From Ypsolopha sequella (lineage: Eukaryota > Arthropoda > Insecta > Lepidoptera > Ypsolophidae), in assembly GCA_934047225.1 (NCBI GenBank), contig CAKOHE010000038.1:1-64000 (forward strand): a stretch of 64,000 bases of DNA, given 5' to 3'. Position 1 is the first letter of the stretch. Each line of letters starts with the position of its first letter. The position numbers were made by a program, and so were the translations under genes. The notes under the pieces were generated by a model. That model did no database searches, was not told the origin of the DNA, and saw only the letters and a list, made by a program, of their open reading frames with translations. Positions 1 to 10,079 of this stretch are shown here, piece by piece.

Positions 1-7
1 CACTATT

Positions 8-1459
8 CTACTGTTCAAATAGTCTTATCATTAACTGTGACGTCCACTGCTTAATCTTCTCCCTGGCTTTGACTGCTGTTGCCCTAGTTGGTCGCTTATT
101 GATGTCTGTTGTTGCCGCTTCCGGCATCTTTTGTTCATTGTTTATTACAGGTACCTCACGTTGACCTTCGTCTGAATCCGAATTAGGTCTTATTGACTGA
201 TCAATCTGATTGACCGCCTGTCCCATCTCTGGTACTTCGGAATTTTCGTTAACTCTAATAGCATGATCATTTGGCACTGATAATGGTACTGTATTCTGAT
301 CATCGTCTAGTTCAAGTGGATAAAGATGGCCTATGGAGCGTGTTAACATTTCTCCTTCAGGTAATTTTACTTTGGCCACTCTTATCTGTCCATCCAAACC
401 CTTAAGTAACTCTGATATCTGGCCCACCTTCCAATGGACTCTATTCCCATCTGATTTTATCTGCACGGCCTGCGCCATTCTGGGTACAATATTTACTACA
501 ACCCGCGGTTGCTTCTGTCTGTTGCTCCGCTCACGAAGACTGGTCAAATACTGATTGGTAAACATCTTTGAGAATTCTGATAGGATAATCTGACCACGTT
601 TCCAACCTTCAATCAGATTGGACTTGGTTGCAGTAGCTGATTCTAAAAAATCGCGATCAGATATCTGAGTGGTTACTGATCCACCTACACGTAAAAAGTC
701 AGATGGAGTCAATACGTGTTCTAACTCAGCACCTACTGTTGTCAAAGGTCTAGTATTTACAACGGCTTCAAGTTCTTTAATTATAGTACATAGCTGGTTG
801 TGATTTATGAGATGTTTGTCCAATGTCCTCTTAAGACTGTGTTTTACTACACCTATCAGTCGTTCATAAAACCCTCCGAACCATGGGGCTAATTCAGGAA
901 TAAACTTCCATCGCACATTGTTCTGTATGCAATAATCAGAACTCAACACATCACCGGTTAGTTTAAACTGAGTAGCGTTATCTGATATAATTTGCTGTGG
1001 TAGGCCTCTTACTGCGACAAATCTCCGTATCGCGAGTAAACATTTTTCAGCTGAACAGTCTTTGACCACTTCCATGTGAATAGCTCTAATGGTCAAGCAG
1101 GTAAACAGGCACACCCAGCGTTTTTCCTTAGTGGCTTCTACAAAAAGGGGGCCGAAATAGTCAAGACCCGTAAAAGCGAAAGGTAGACTGAGATTCACTC
1201 TCTTTGCAGGTAAATCGGGAATCGGTGGTAGTTTGAAAGGTCCATCACCGTATTTGACACATCGCTGACACTTTCTGACGACTTTCTGAACCGTCGCCCT
1301 CCCATGTGGAACCCAAAACTTCTGTCTTAATAAGGCTAAAGTATGCGAAACGCCTACATGGTAGTTTTTAAGGTGTAATTCGGTTATGATTGTATGTGTA
1401 AACTCTGAATTCTTTGGAAGCAATATGGGCTCCTTCTGATTATTTGTCCAGTCTGTCAT
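8..1459 (-). pseudogene. BEL/Pao integrase (element A)
   Basis: About 483 residues. The N-terminal part has the HHCC zinc finger of retroviral-type integrases (HLKNYHVGVSHT, then CQRCVKYG). The DDE core follows, with Asp in GLDYFGP, Asp in SDNATQF and Glu in FYERLIG; the C-terminal part has the chromodomain-like region (KVGQIS... IGHLYPLE) typical of BEL/Pao. It inserts retrotransposon cDNA into nuclear DNA. The reading frame is open, but it is separated from the upstream 1464-1844 part by a small deletion that changes frame after DGLLR, so it could not be made as part of the polyprotein. The stop lies 8 bp from the window edge. Confidence 0.9.
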
Positions 1460-1463
1460 TGAG

Positions 1464-1844
1464 TCATCTCAATAATCCGTCCTGATCTTTGTACAACTGG
1501 AGTGTTCTTGATAAGTCTGTTGTGATACCTTCGACCTCTTTAGGAAAGTATTCGGCTTGAATATTTAGTATCTTCTTAGTTTCGTCATCTACAGGATGTT
1601 CGTTACTGTCAACTGCCATTGGTTCCGTTCTATCTAAATTTGTTTCAGTTGTATTATTCTGAGTTATATTTGTAAGACCATCCCCGGCCAAAAAAGTTTC
1701 AATCTGAACATTATCTGAGCTATGAGATTTTAGCCATAGTTCCGAACTTTCTGACAAAAAAACCGGACCCTTGAGCCATCTATGATACGAGTCTACACGC
1801 TGCGCCCTAGTACCTACGTCTGACGGATTGAGTTTAGTCGGCAC
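1464..1844 (-). pseudogene. BEL/Pao RNase H-integrase linker (element A)
   Basis: A 126-residue piece that begins in the VPTKLNPSDVGTR motif following RNase H in BEL/Pao polyproteins and ends at DQDGLLR, just before the integrase zinc finger. The true reading frame extends a few codons upstream of the first listed start (GTG, not a real initiator). The upstream RNase H frame ends in TAA at 1864-1866 where one extra T appears to have shifted the frame. The middle is an acidic low-complexity linker. Not a separate gene. Confidence 0.85.
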
Positions 1845-1863
1845 ATATCTGATCTGTAGGACT

Positions 1864-2873
1864 TTATTTTGCTTTTATCTCATTAATTCTACGCGAAACA
1901 AATGGCGGAAGCAATTTTTCTGATCTAGACCAACTCAAAACGATCTGACTATCAGTCCATAAAATTTGTGCTTCGACCCTGAGACGCAAAAACTTCATTA
2001 CGTAGTTAATAAGTCTGCAACCTATAAGTACTCCCATCAATTCTAATCTTGGAATCTGTAAATTACTTTGTTCCTTTAAAGGGACTAATCTAGACTTGCC
2101 AATAACAAAACTGACAATATTATTAGTGCCTAAGGAACTGCGTATATAAACTACCGCTGAGTACGCTTCCATAGACGCATCCGTAAAACAATGAATTTCA
2201 TGTTTTATGTGATCACTGTCGTCGTTTCTATTTAAACTTTGCGCGTAATATCGATTTACATGAATTTCTTTTAGATAAGAAAACTTGGATGCCACCTGGC
2301 GCCATTCGGTAAGTTGATCATCACTTAACTTATCATCCCACTTGTTTTTCAGCTTCCATAATTTTTGAAAGAATAGTTTTGCTGGGAGCATCACAGGCAC
2401 TGCAAGACCACAAGGATCGTATACTGATGCAATCATCTTTAAAACATCTCGTTTTGACTGTACCATGTCTAAATCATTATTGTTTAGGTTAGACTTCAAA
2501 TAAAGATGGTCATCATTTAAGTCCCATATTAAACCTAACACTTTCACTCTTCTACGACCCTCTGTCCGAAGTTTGTCTGGAATGTGAGTCATAAGCTCTT
2601 TAGAATTTGAATTCCATTCGCGTAAGTACATCGACAAGCAATCAAATGATTGTCTTGATGCTTCGTATAGGTTAAGTGCGTCTGAGGTTGTCTTTGCACC
2701 TGTAACTATATTATCTACGTATATATCTTCCGCTATTTGTTTCATACGGACGTCATTTGACCGCGTCAAGTGAAGTCTGATAGTGGCGTTCAAAAGAAAC
2801 GGACTTGATATAACACCGAAAGGAACTCGACAAAAACGTAAATGCACAATATTGTCTTGAGTAGCTTCGCGAC
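1864..2873 (-). pseudogene. BEL/Pao reverse transcriptase C-half and RNase H (element A)
   Basis: Starts in the RT palm (FCRVPFGVISSPF), continues through the catalytic YVDN box, the thumb, and RNase H (FTDAS, then PRLEL, then TDSQIV), ending at INEIKAK. The YVDN form is normal for BEL/Pao. The open frame can be traced to about 2873, where it follows directly on the stop that ends the 2874-3674 frame. The RT fingers and the first catalytic Asp (motif A) are missing: the sequence passes from the region before RT straight into the middle of RT. A deletion of roughly 150 residues with a frame change is inferred by comparison with element B, which keeps the fingers but lacks this part. Confidence 0.9.
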
Positions 2874-3674
2874 TTATGTTTTTATCTCTGAGTTATCTAA
2901 CCGCCTTATCAAACTATTGAGGCGACCCAAAGCTAACCCTAAATTATTGGAAAGATCCGGTGGAAATTCATTCCAAGGCCATTTAACATGATATCTATTG
3001 TCCTTGTACTGAACAGTTTCATTAAACTGTTTTACTGCCTCTTCATCGCGAGTCGTTTTTGGAGAGTCTGTAATACCTAAAGATTCAAGGTCCCACAATT
3101 TTTTAACATCTTTTAACTTTAATGGTAGGTCAGGTTCGTTCAGTTTGTTGTCAAACACTTCATTTGACTGAAAATAAGTCAACACGGTTAACTGATCCGA
3201 GTTGTCATTGACTTCGCAAATTTTGCCTGACCACACCCAGCCAAAATCTGAATTTACTAAGAAAAGATCCTTAGACACCGTAATCTTTTCATGCGACATG
3301 AATGAATGATAATAGTCATTACCTATAAGTATGTCTATTTTGTCCCCACAAGATCCATCATCCGCTATGACAACGGAAGATACCCAAGGTGGCTTATTAA
3401 ACACCGGTGCTCTTACACTATTCGTAATGTGAGGTACAACATTAGCATGTAAAAGCCGTGAGATACCCGTACGAGTTGTGATTTTAAAACTCACTACTGA
3501 ACTTTCAATCTGATGTGGTGATTTCGCGCCAAACGTAAATATCGACAAGTTTAATTTTTTGGCAATGGGTAAATTTAGTTTATTAGCAGCGCTACCGCAA
3601 TCCAACAAAATTCTGCCTTGTAGTCGTGTAGACCTAGTCTCTGGATTGCTAACCTCCACAAGGCAAGTTTGCAA
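2874..3674 (-). pseudogene. BEL/Pao aspartic protease and pre-RT region (element A)
   Basis: 267 codons in the same frame as gag, directly after a TAG at 3675-3677. The first codon is TTG, so this is not an independent start. ILLDCGSAANKL is the aspartic-protease active site (DCGS instead of the usual DSGS, a common BEL/Pao form); LIGNDYYHSFM is the second conserved block. The region then matches element B up to LGLALGRLNSLIRRL, after which the frame ends at TAA. It cuts the Gag-Pol polyprotein. The amber codon may be a decay mutation or a read-through site; the other lesions favour decay. Confidence 0.85.
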
Positions 3675-5087
3675 CTATGTTGTGCTAAAATCTGATCGAA
3701 TGTGTAGGCTATCAGTCCGTATTGCGTTAGCAGATGACTGTTCAAATTTTGTGGGACATAATGCACGATTATGAATGTGAGATTTGTTACAATGTCTACA
3801 TTTCCTTTTATCCCGGCAATTAGACGCCCTATGCCCTTCACCGAAACAAATGTAGCAACGACTTCCTAGTCGAGATTTTCTCTCATTCAGTGTTTTGTAG
3901 TTCATACATTCGTCATTGTAATGATCTTGTTTACAGAATATACACTTACTAAATTTCTTTTTAGATGGTTCACTGGTCCTATCAGAGTTGTCATAAGGTC
4001 TTTTGCGCGAGGTTAATTTAGATCTATTGAAAATTTTATCATCAAATCTAGGTTTGTTATTATCCTTTTTAAAGTTTGTGAATCTGCGTTGATTATTTAC
4101 TTTTCTATTTTCTTCCGACCTAACATGTAAAGAACCTATTGTGAAATTATCTGATCTTTGTTCTCTTTCGACATTAGTCGTATCCATTTTCGTCTTATCC
4201 ACCGTCGGTTTCTTCAATCTGTTCGATGTTTCTCTAGCCGATATAATATACTCCAAATATTTCCTAATACTGTCAATTGATTCATCTTCTTGTGTCATTT
4301 TCAATTTTAATTCATAAATTAGGTCTTCAGGGAACTTTTCCATAATCATAACTCTGAGGTGGTTATGATTGACATCTTCCCCCAGGGAACTAAGTACTCT
4401 AAGGTGTCTCTCAATTTCATTAAGAACGTGCCTGCATTCTTTGACCTGATTGGACGATGCTGCTTTCACTCTATACAGCGCTACATAATGAGCATCAATA
4501 ATAACGCTAGGTTTGCCATACCTTTCTTTTAATGTGGTGACTGCTATGCTATAATTTTTGTTAGTGGTATCTAATCCTTCGATAGCTTGTTTTGCATCAC
4601 CATCAAGAACCGATTTAAGATACAATAATTTATCGACTTCATTGATGTTCCGGTTATGTACATTCGACGAAAACTGGTCCCAAAATGGGTACCATTTCAG
4701 AATTTCCCCATCAAATCTTTGAAGCTCCATTCGTGGCAAGTGACGAGCAAAGTTAATATTACCACCAATAGTAGAATCTGAATCACGGTTTCGGTTATTC
4801 CGTCTGACATTAACTTCTACTTCTGATATCAATTCTTCGGCCTGAATTTGAGTTGACGTGTACTGCTTAATTTCGTCAATGTCGGGTTCTGATACTGATT
4901 TACAATAATTCTGAATTTCCGCAACGAATCTATCATTGGCACCCTTTAACTTGGACCCACTCAATTCTAATTCATTAAAATTGGCGTCACCGTCTGCAGA
5001 CTTTTTAAGTTCACACTGAACTAAGTTTATACAAGATAGAAGAGATTCGTAAATTAACTTCAAACGGGTTCGAATGACTTCTTCCAT
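3675..5087 (-). CDS. BEL/Pao Gag (element A)
   Basis: 470 residues starting at ATG 5087. The centre matches the gag domain usual in BEL/Pao (LQRFDGEILKWYPFWDQF ... LLYLKSVLDGDAKQAIEG). The basic C-terminal part holds three CCHC-like knuckles (CIFCKQDHYNDEC, CYICFGEGHRASNC, CRHCNKSHIHNRALC) for nucleic-acid binding. Gag forms the cytoplasmic particle that packages element RNA. The frame is closed by TAG immediately before the protease region, whereas in element B gag and pol are one continuous frame. Confidence 0.9.
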   Translation of the reverse strand: MEEVIRTRLKLIYESLLSCINLVQCELKKSADGDANFNELELSGSKLKGANDRFVAEIQNYCKSVSEPDIDEIKQYTSTQIQAEELISEVEVNVRRNNRNRDSDSTIGGNINFARHLPRMELQRFDGEILKWYPFWDQFSSNVHNRNINEVDKLLYLKSVLDGDAKQAIEGLDTTNKNYSIAVTTLKERYGKPSVIIDAHYVALYRVKAASSNQVKECRHVLNEIERHLRVLSSLGEDVNHNHLRVMIMEKFPEDLIYELKLKMTQEDESIDSIRKYLEYIISARETSNRLKKPTVDKTKMDTTNVEREQRSDNFTIGSLHVRSEENRKVNNQRRFTNFKKDNNKPRFDDKIFNRSKLTSRKRPYDNSDRTSEPSKKKFSKCIFCKQDHYNDECMNYKTLNERKSRLGSRCYICFGEGHRASNCRDKRKCRHCNKSHIHNRALCPTKFEQSSANAIRTDSLHIRSDFSTT

Positions 5088-6450
5088 TTTAAATAAGTAC
5101 CGTACCTATAAGGTGCAAGAGATTGGAACCTTTAGCCTCGTATATTGTAATGTCCAAATCCTAAAACAAAATTTATTATAAATTACACAACTCTCAAATA
5201 AGTACCCTAATTTAAAAAATTGTCTAAATAACTGGTCAACCACCAGTGTATTATTTGAATTTAACTTTGCGATACACCAATTCGTTGTTAAATTCAACAG
5301 TGATCCTATCGTACATAACAAAGTCAATGGATTATAGTATCTAAATAAATTAGTAGGTATCTGTATTAAGGATAGCCGTACTGCCTTAAGGAAGGCCTAA
5401 GCTCCCCCTCTTGTTCTGCCGCCCTGGGCACTTGCCCACTTGACCCTACCGTAAATACGGGCCTAGTCTTTCACGGAATTAACCATTTACTATCGGTAGG
5501 TACTTACCTACTTTTAATCGAAACAAATTAGACAATTAATATTTCGGTAAGTATTCAAAACCACCTCTTGCTAAAAAATAACAATTCGTGTTATATTAAC
5601 ACAGCTCTGGTATTAAATTTCTCTTAAAATATCCGCACTAATATCAGCTCAATATTCGGCGTGGCAGGTCTCTTCCCACACTTTGGGAATCGATCCATTC
5701 TAAGCTACGCTACGCTTACAACAAATGATATTTTTTAACCACGTGTAATTTTTTTCTACCAGACTCACGGCTACATTCTTTAATAAACAAGAATAGGGAA
5801 GTACGTGCCGCTCGCACTCAATACTTAATGTCATTGACCTGTCAATGCTCAATGTACTTATCTATTCTAAGTTTATAGCACAATAAAAAAAAAAAGGTAG
5901 GTACCTACGATTCTGTCGTTCGAACTTATTCGAGAAAGTAACAAAAATCATGCTCCGTAAAGAACTAGGTACTTACTTACCTACATTCTTTAAAAATATA
6001 TTTAGATAGATGGTAGTCTTTATTAGCTGAAATATCGAATTATCGATAGACAAACTTGTCTTTCAAACCTTCCTTAGTTAAAGAACATTATTAAATCGAG
6101 AAAAAAATCACAATAAGTAGGTTATAAACGCAATTAAGTACTTAAGTATCATAATTAAGTGTCTGAACTTGAATTCTTTAGACTAATAATGCAACATTTT
6201 AATACTTAGGTAGGTAAGTACGTCTTTCTGTCTGATCTGTATTGCAAAAAATACACACGCTTTTATGCGTAGGTACCTGTATCTCAACAATACATACGCT
6301 TTTATGCACACCTTCATCTTAACAATACACACGCTTTTATGCGTAGTAACTGTTTTTATGCACCCTTGCAAAAATACGCTTTAATGCGTAGCTGCTTTTA
6401 TGCACCATTTCATAAATACGATTTTATGCTTCATATTCTTGGACGAATTA
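5088..6450 (-). other. Leader of element A (between primer site and gag)
   Basis: About 1.36 kb without a convincing coding frame. It is AT-rich, with a GC-rich patch at 5380-5470 (gccgccctgggcacttgccc region) that looks like an inserted dispersed repeat. The end nearest the primer site carries the hairpin motif series listed separately. Element B also has a long leader (about 1.9 kb). Confidence 0.6.
6257..6429. repeat. Seven copies of a short palindromic motif in the leader of element A
   Basis: The motif acgcttttatgcgt and variants recur seven times within about 175 bp next to the primer site (near 6257, 6297, 6331, 6351, 6375, 6391 and 6418). Three copies (6257-6270, 6331-6344, 6375-6388) are clean ACGC/GCGT stems around a 6-base loop. 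The function is unknown; RNA structure in the packaging region or a protein-binding array are both possible. Confidence 0.75.
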
Positions 6451-6472
6451 TTCGATCCCAGCATCTCCACCA
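6451..6472 (-). promoter_or_regulatory. tRNA-Ala primer binding site of element A
   Basis: Read on the minus strand, TGGTGGAGATGCTGGGATCG follows directly on the LTR end (...GCGACA) and is complementary to the 3' end of insect tRNA-Ala including CCA. This fixes the inner LTR edge at 6473. Element B has the same site at 46680. Confidence 0.9.
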
Positions 6473-7868
6473 TGTCGCCACATAGTTTCTTTTACCTAAT
6501 TACTAGGCGAATATCTGAATTGATTGATATTTTACTAGCTGATGTAATACTGATTATAATAGTAGGTAAATACATAAACTGAATAAGTACCCACAATATC
6601 GCACACGCATGTACGATCCTCTTTCTTATAGCCTGACCTGATTAACTGAATCTGACCTCACCCCTGTGGCCTCCAACCTCTCCTACAGCCACCCCATGCC
6701 TCGCTTGCAGTGATACTCCTGCTACTATTCTTTAACCTCTACCCGCAGGCAGTCCGACGCATCGGTTCTGACAACTAGGGCTTTTCCCTCTGATACTGAA
6801 TATTTATTGACCCCTGCCCGCAGGCAGTCCGACGCATCGGTTCTGATAACTAGGGCTTTTCCCTCTGATACTGAATATTTATTGACCCCTGCCCGCTGGC
6901 AGTCCGACGCATCGGTTCTGATAACTAGGGCTTTTCCCTCTGATACTGAATATTTATTGACCCCTGCCCGCTGGCAGTCCGACGCATCGGTTCTGATAAC
7001 TAGGGCTTTTCCCTCTGATACTGAATATTTATTGACCCCTGCCCGCTGGCAGTCCGACGCATCGGTTCTGATAACTAGGGCTTTTCCCTCTGATACTGAA
7101 TATTTATTGACCCCTGCCCGCTGGCAGTCCGACGCATCGGTTCTGATAACTAGGGCTTTTCCCTCTGATACTGAATATTTATTGACCCCTGCCCGCTGGC
7201 AGTCCGACGCATCGGTTCTGATAACTAGGGCTTTTCCCTCTGATACTGAATATTTATTGACCCCTGCCCGCTGGCAGTCCGACGCATCGGTTCTGATAAC
7301 TAGGGCTTTTCCCTCTGATACTGAATATTTATTGACCCCTGCCCGCTGGCAGTCCGACGCATCGGTTCTGATAACTAGGGCTTTTCCCTCTGATACTGAA
7401 TATTTATTGACCCCTGCCCGCTGGCAGTCCGACGCATCGGTTCTGATAACTAGGGCTTTTCCCTCTGATACTGAATATTTATTGACCCCTGCCCGCTGGC
7501 AGTCCGACGCATCGGTTCTGATAACTAGGGCTTTTCCCTCTGATACTGAATATTTATTGACCCCTGCCCGCTGGCAGTCCGACGCATCGGTTCTGATAAC
7601 TAGGGCTTTTCCCTCTGATACTGAATATTTATTGACCCCTGCCCGCTGGCAGTCCGACGCATCGGTTCTGATAACTAGGGCTTTTCCCTCTGATAGGTAA
7701 GTACACTGAATATATATTGCTGTGTCACTTACCTCTACTCCACTGTCCACGCACACAGTTACCCTTTTTACTGTCCAGGCGGCGACTGACGGCGTGCGCG
7801 CCCGCGCTCTCTCCCCCGCCTCGTCCCGCGCTAGCCTATAGCTACCTAGAGGTTTCGCATTCGCGACA
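6473..7868 (-). mobile_element. 5' LTR of element A, enlarged by a minisatellite
   Basis: On the minus strand it starts TGTCGCGAATGCG at 7868 and ends TGGCGACA at 6473, matching the TGTCGCGAATAGCG ... TTGCGACA ends of the element B LTR. The length is 1396 bp, of which 6735-7695 is a tandem array; with a single repeat unit it would be about 500 bp. The partner LTR is outside the window, so identity and target duplication cannot be tested. Confidence 0.85.
6735..7695. repeat. 75-bp minisatellite, 13 core copies
   Basis: The core gcagtccgacgcatcgg recurs every 75 bp from 6749 to 7649 (13 times). Copies from the third onward look identical by eye; the first two differ at single bases (caggca for ctggca; gacaac for gataac in the first). 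Because 75 is a multiple of three and the unit has no stop in two frames, long open frames run through both strands; these are artefacts. The array lies wholly inside the LTR of element A. Confidence 0.97.
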
Positions 7869-8063
7869 GCTTGGAAGGTTTAATGGGAATTCAGAGTAGT
7901 TAGGTTGCTGGTAGATATGAGAGGGTTGGTGAGTGGTTGAAATGTTAACTGAAACATAGGGCGTTTGTAAATTATATTTATATTATTTTTGTGTGAAAAT
8001 GGGGCGAAAAATTACATGGTGAAGTAGTGGGTTTACAATAGAAAAAAAGATATTGTACTCATC

Positions 8064-8651
8064 TTGGTTTGTGTTCAAGACTATTGTGATTGTGAAGCAA
8101 TAATAAATGCTAGACCACTAACATATGTCACAGAAGATACATTAATGCCCATTACTCCAAATTATTTCTTGCAGGGAATACCTAGAAACGACGTCCCAGA
8201 TTTAGATGTTCTTGACAGAAAGGGCTTGTATGAAAGAGTAAAATATGTACAGAAGGATTTAAGACAAAGATTTAGAACAGAATATCTGGCGCTTCTTGTC
8301 CATCAGGGAAAACAAAGCAAAACCAACTTATGTGTTGGAGATGTTGTTCTCTTAGAATGCGATAAAAAACGAGTCGACTGGCCGCTTGGCTTGATATTAG
8401 AACTGTATCCAGGTACAGATAAGCACACACGGGTGGCAAAAATTAAGACTGCAAACGGTGAGAGGATTCGTCCCCTACAAAGACTTTACCCGTTAGAGAT
8501 CACGCATCCTTACATAGAAGTTCTTGAAGTAGATACAGACATAGAAAGACCAATCGATGAAAATGCGCATGTTGAAACTGAGAGACGTACCCGATGTGGA
8601 CGTGTTGTAAACGTTCCACGAAGACTTGACTTAAGAAGCGTAAGCTCCTAG
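8064..8651 (+). pseudogene. BEL/Pao integrase C-terminal fragment
   Basis: 196 codons on the plus strand, just right of element A. They contain the end of the integrase core (EAIINARPLTYV), the C-terminal domain (VGDVVLLE ... WPLGLILELYPG ... RPLQRLYPLE) and a basic tail (TRCGRVVNVPRRL). It resembles the 35885-36907 fragment rather than elements A or B, so it belongs to a second BEL lineage. The zinc finger and DDE core are absent. The stop codon TAG (8649-8651) is made by the TA target site and first base of the MITE that follows, so the natural end may have been cut. Confidence 0.85.
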
Positions 8652-9207
8652 AGTAGAGCCACTGAGTGATGGCGCCTATGACGTTTAAATGCCTACAAAG
8701 TATCGAAATTATTTATAAGAAAGTGTGAATTAAAAAATGTAATACTTCATTGTTGATAGTGATGTACTACTTGTTTCGATTATTATTTTTTGATTTGAAT
8801 GTTGCTTTATTGTGCAATAGAATTCGTATAAAAACAAAGTTTTTTTTTTTAAGTTTCTCATTTTTTATAGGTCGTGTTTGAGGTCGTCAAGTTACGCAAT
8901 AATATTTAATTAAAAACAAAACAATGACGAAGTTAAACTAAACTAAAATAAATTATAGTAAAATACTTTTTTCGATTTAAATATTTTAACATCTCTTGGG
9001 GGCCCCGGGGCACTACACCGCATAGCCCTCCGATAGCTACGCCACTGGTTTTAGCACATTTTCCTTTTGTATCATTATGTTGAATGTTGAATGACGTGTC
9101 TAATGTTGAGTAAACTCACACTTGATTTTTATTTTTAACCGAAATTTGAAATGTACCTCATCACTAAATGCAGCTGTCATAAGTGCCATCACTCAGTGGC
9201 CCTACTT
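8651..9207. mobile_element. MITE with ~30-bp inverted repeats, TA target site (copy 1)
   Basis: Ends are GAGTAGAGCCACTGAGTGAT and its inverted counterpart ATCACTCAGTGGCCCTACTT, flanked by TA on both sides (8649-8650, 9208-9209). A second copy at 28249-28808 has nearly the same sequence. No coding capacity. TA flanks suggest a Tc1/mariner-type source, but no transposase is seen. Confidence 0.85.
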
Positions 9208-9310
9208 TAGAAAAAAAATGCGACGTACATGAACGACACGCGCTATTGCGGATTAGCATACGAACTAACGTTGGCGGCAAAATTCAAACTACGAATCCAT
9301 ATTTAAAATT

Positions 9311-9498
9311 TCCCGCTGGAGAACCACAAATGAAATTATCAGTAGTTCACAAACAGTATTGAACACAAAATTCACTAAGCATATCTGTTTATTACTCAAG
9401 TGGCGTATTTTGTTTGCTATTGAACACTGCTTAGTGAATTTTGTACTCAATTGTGTCTGTGAATTACTGATAATTTCATTTGTAGTTCTCCAGCGAGA
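9311..9498. mobile_element. Fold-back MITE
   Basis: Two 70-bp arms (9311-9380 and 9429-9498) are inverted copies with a few mismatches, separated by 48 bp. No coding capacity. The surrounding 9210-9310 and 9500-9599 hold nothing recognisable. Confidence 0.75.
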
Positions 9499-9599
9499 GC
9501 TTGGTTTGGCTCTAGGAAAAAACTGAAGAAACTACAAATAAAACAAAGTAAATAACAGAAGCATTAAGTTATTTAATATGCAAACTATTGAAAATATAT

Positions 9600-10079
9600 T
9601 CACACATGGTGAAGAATTTGCATTTTTCTTTGTAAAGATTTTGACAAATCATCGACAAATTTTCTGTTTTCTACAGTGCAGAATCTTTTAAAACAAATTT
9701 TAATTACATTTGCCAAAATATAATTAATTTTCTTTATCAAATGGGCCTCGCAAGGTATCAGAAAATCGGAATTTACATTTTCCTTCAATATATTGATTTG
9801 TTTTTCTTTAACTGCTTCTTGATAAGATTCGTTGTTTAGGTAGTTGTTAATTGTAGTCGCACTTTGTTCTACGTAACGAACTACATTTTCATTACAATAC
9901 ACTAAACTTTTTTTTATTGAGTCGTATTCCTTAAAATCCATAAAGGTATGTAAATTTGTAAAATTTTGTGCAAACAATAATTTCTTGCAAATGGAACAGT
10001 CCGTTTTATATTTTTTCAATATAAATCCACAAACGTAGGCACATGCCTGTGCTTCGGATGTCGCTTCAGATATATTGAC
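9600..10079 (-). pseudogene. P-like gene last exon (C-terminal Cys-rich domain)
   Basis: Open from about 10079 to a stop at 9600, coding ISEATSEAQACAYVCGFIL, CSICKKLLFAQNF ... YCNENVVRYVE and CEAHLIKKINYI. The YVCGFI..K...C..C pattern is the C-terminal signature of P/THAP9-type transposases. The start is uncertain: the AG at 10080-10081 gives phase 0 but lacks a strong pyrimidine tract. A TAA lies just upstream in the same frame. Confidence 0.75.

Larger units (their letters stand above)
1..7868 (-). mobile_element. BEL/Pao LTR retrotransposon A, partial and degenerate
   Basis: Minus-strand element in the order LTR (6473-7868), tRNA-Ala primer site, leader, gag, protease, RT/RNase H, integrase, running off the left edge of the window, so its 3' LTR is not seen. 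The coding region has an in-frame amber stop after gag, a gap in the first half of RT, a one-base shift between RNase H and the integrase linker, and a small frame-breaking deletion before the integrase zinc finger. It is closest in layout to element B (45886-53831): both LTRs begin TGTCGCGAAT and both use tRNA-Ala. It is non-autonomous as it stands. The target-site copy expected at 7869-7873 (gcttg) cannot be checked. Confidence 0.9.

Noticed and set aside
3559..3841. Plus- and minus-strand frames overlapping the protease/gag junction of element A
   Set aside because: Shadows of the true gag-protease frame.
6735..7695. CRISPR array
   Set aside because: Repeats are 75 bp with no variable spacers, in an animal genome and inside an LTR.
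6725..7756. Long open frames on both strands (343 and 297 codons) with a perfect 25-residue repeat
   Set aside because: They come from a 75-bp minisatellite with no stops in those frames; the array lies inside an LTR and the frames have no start context or known domain.
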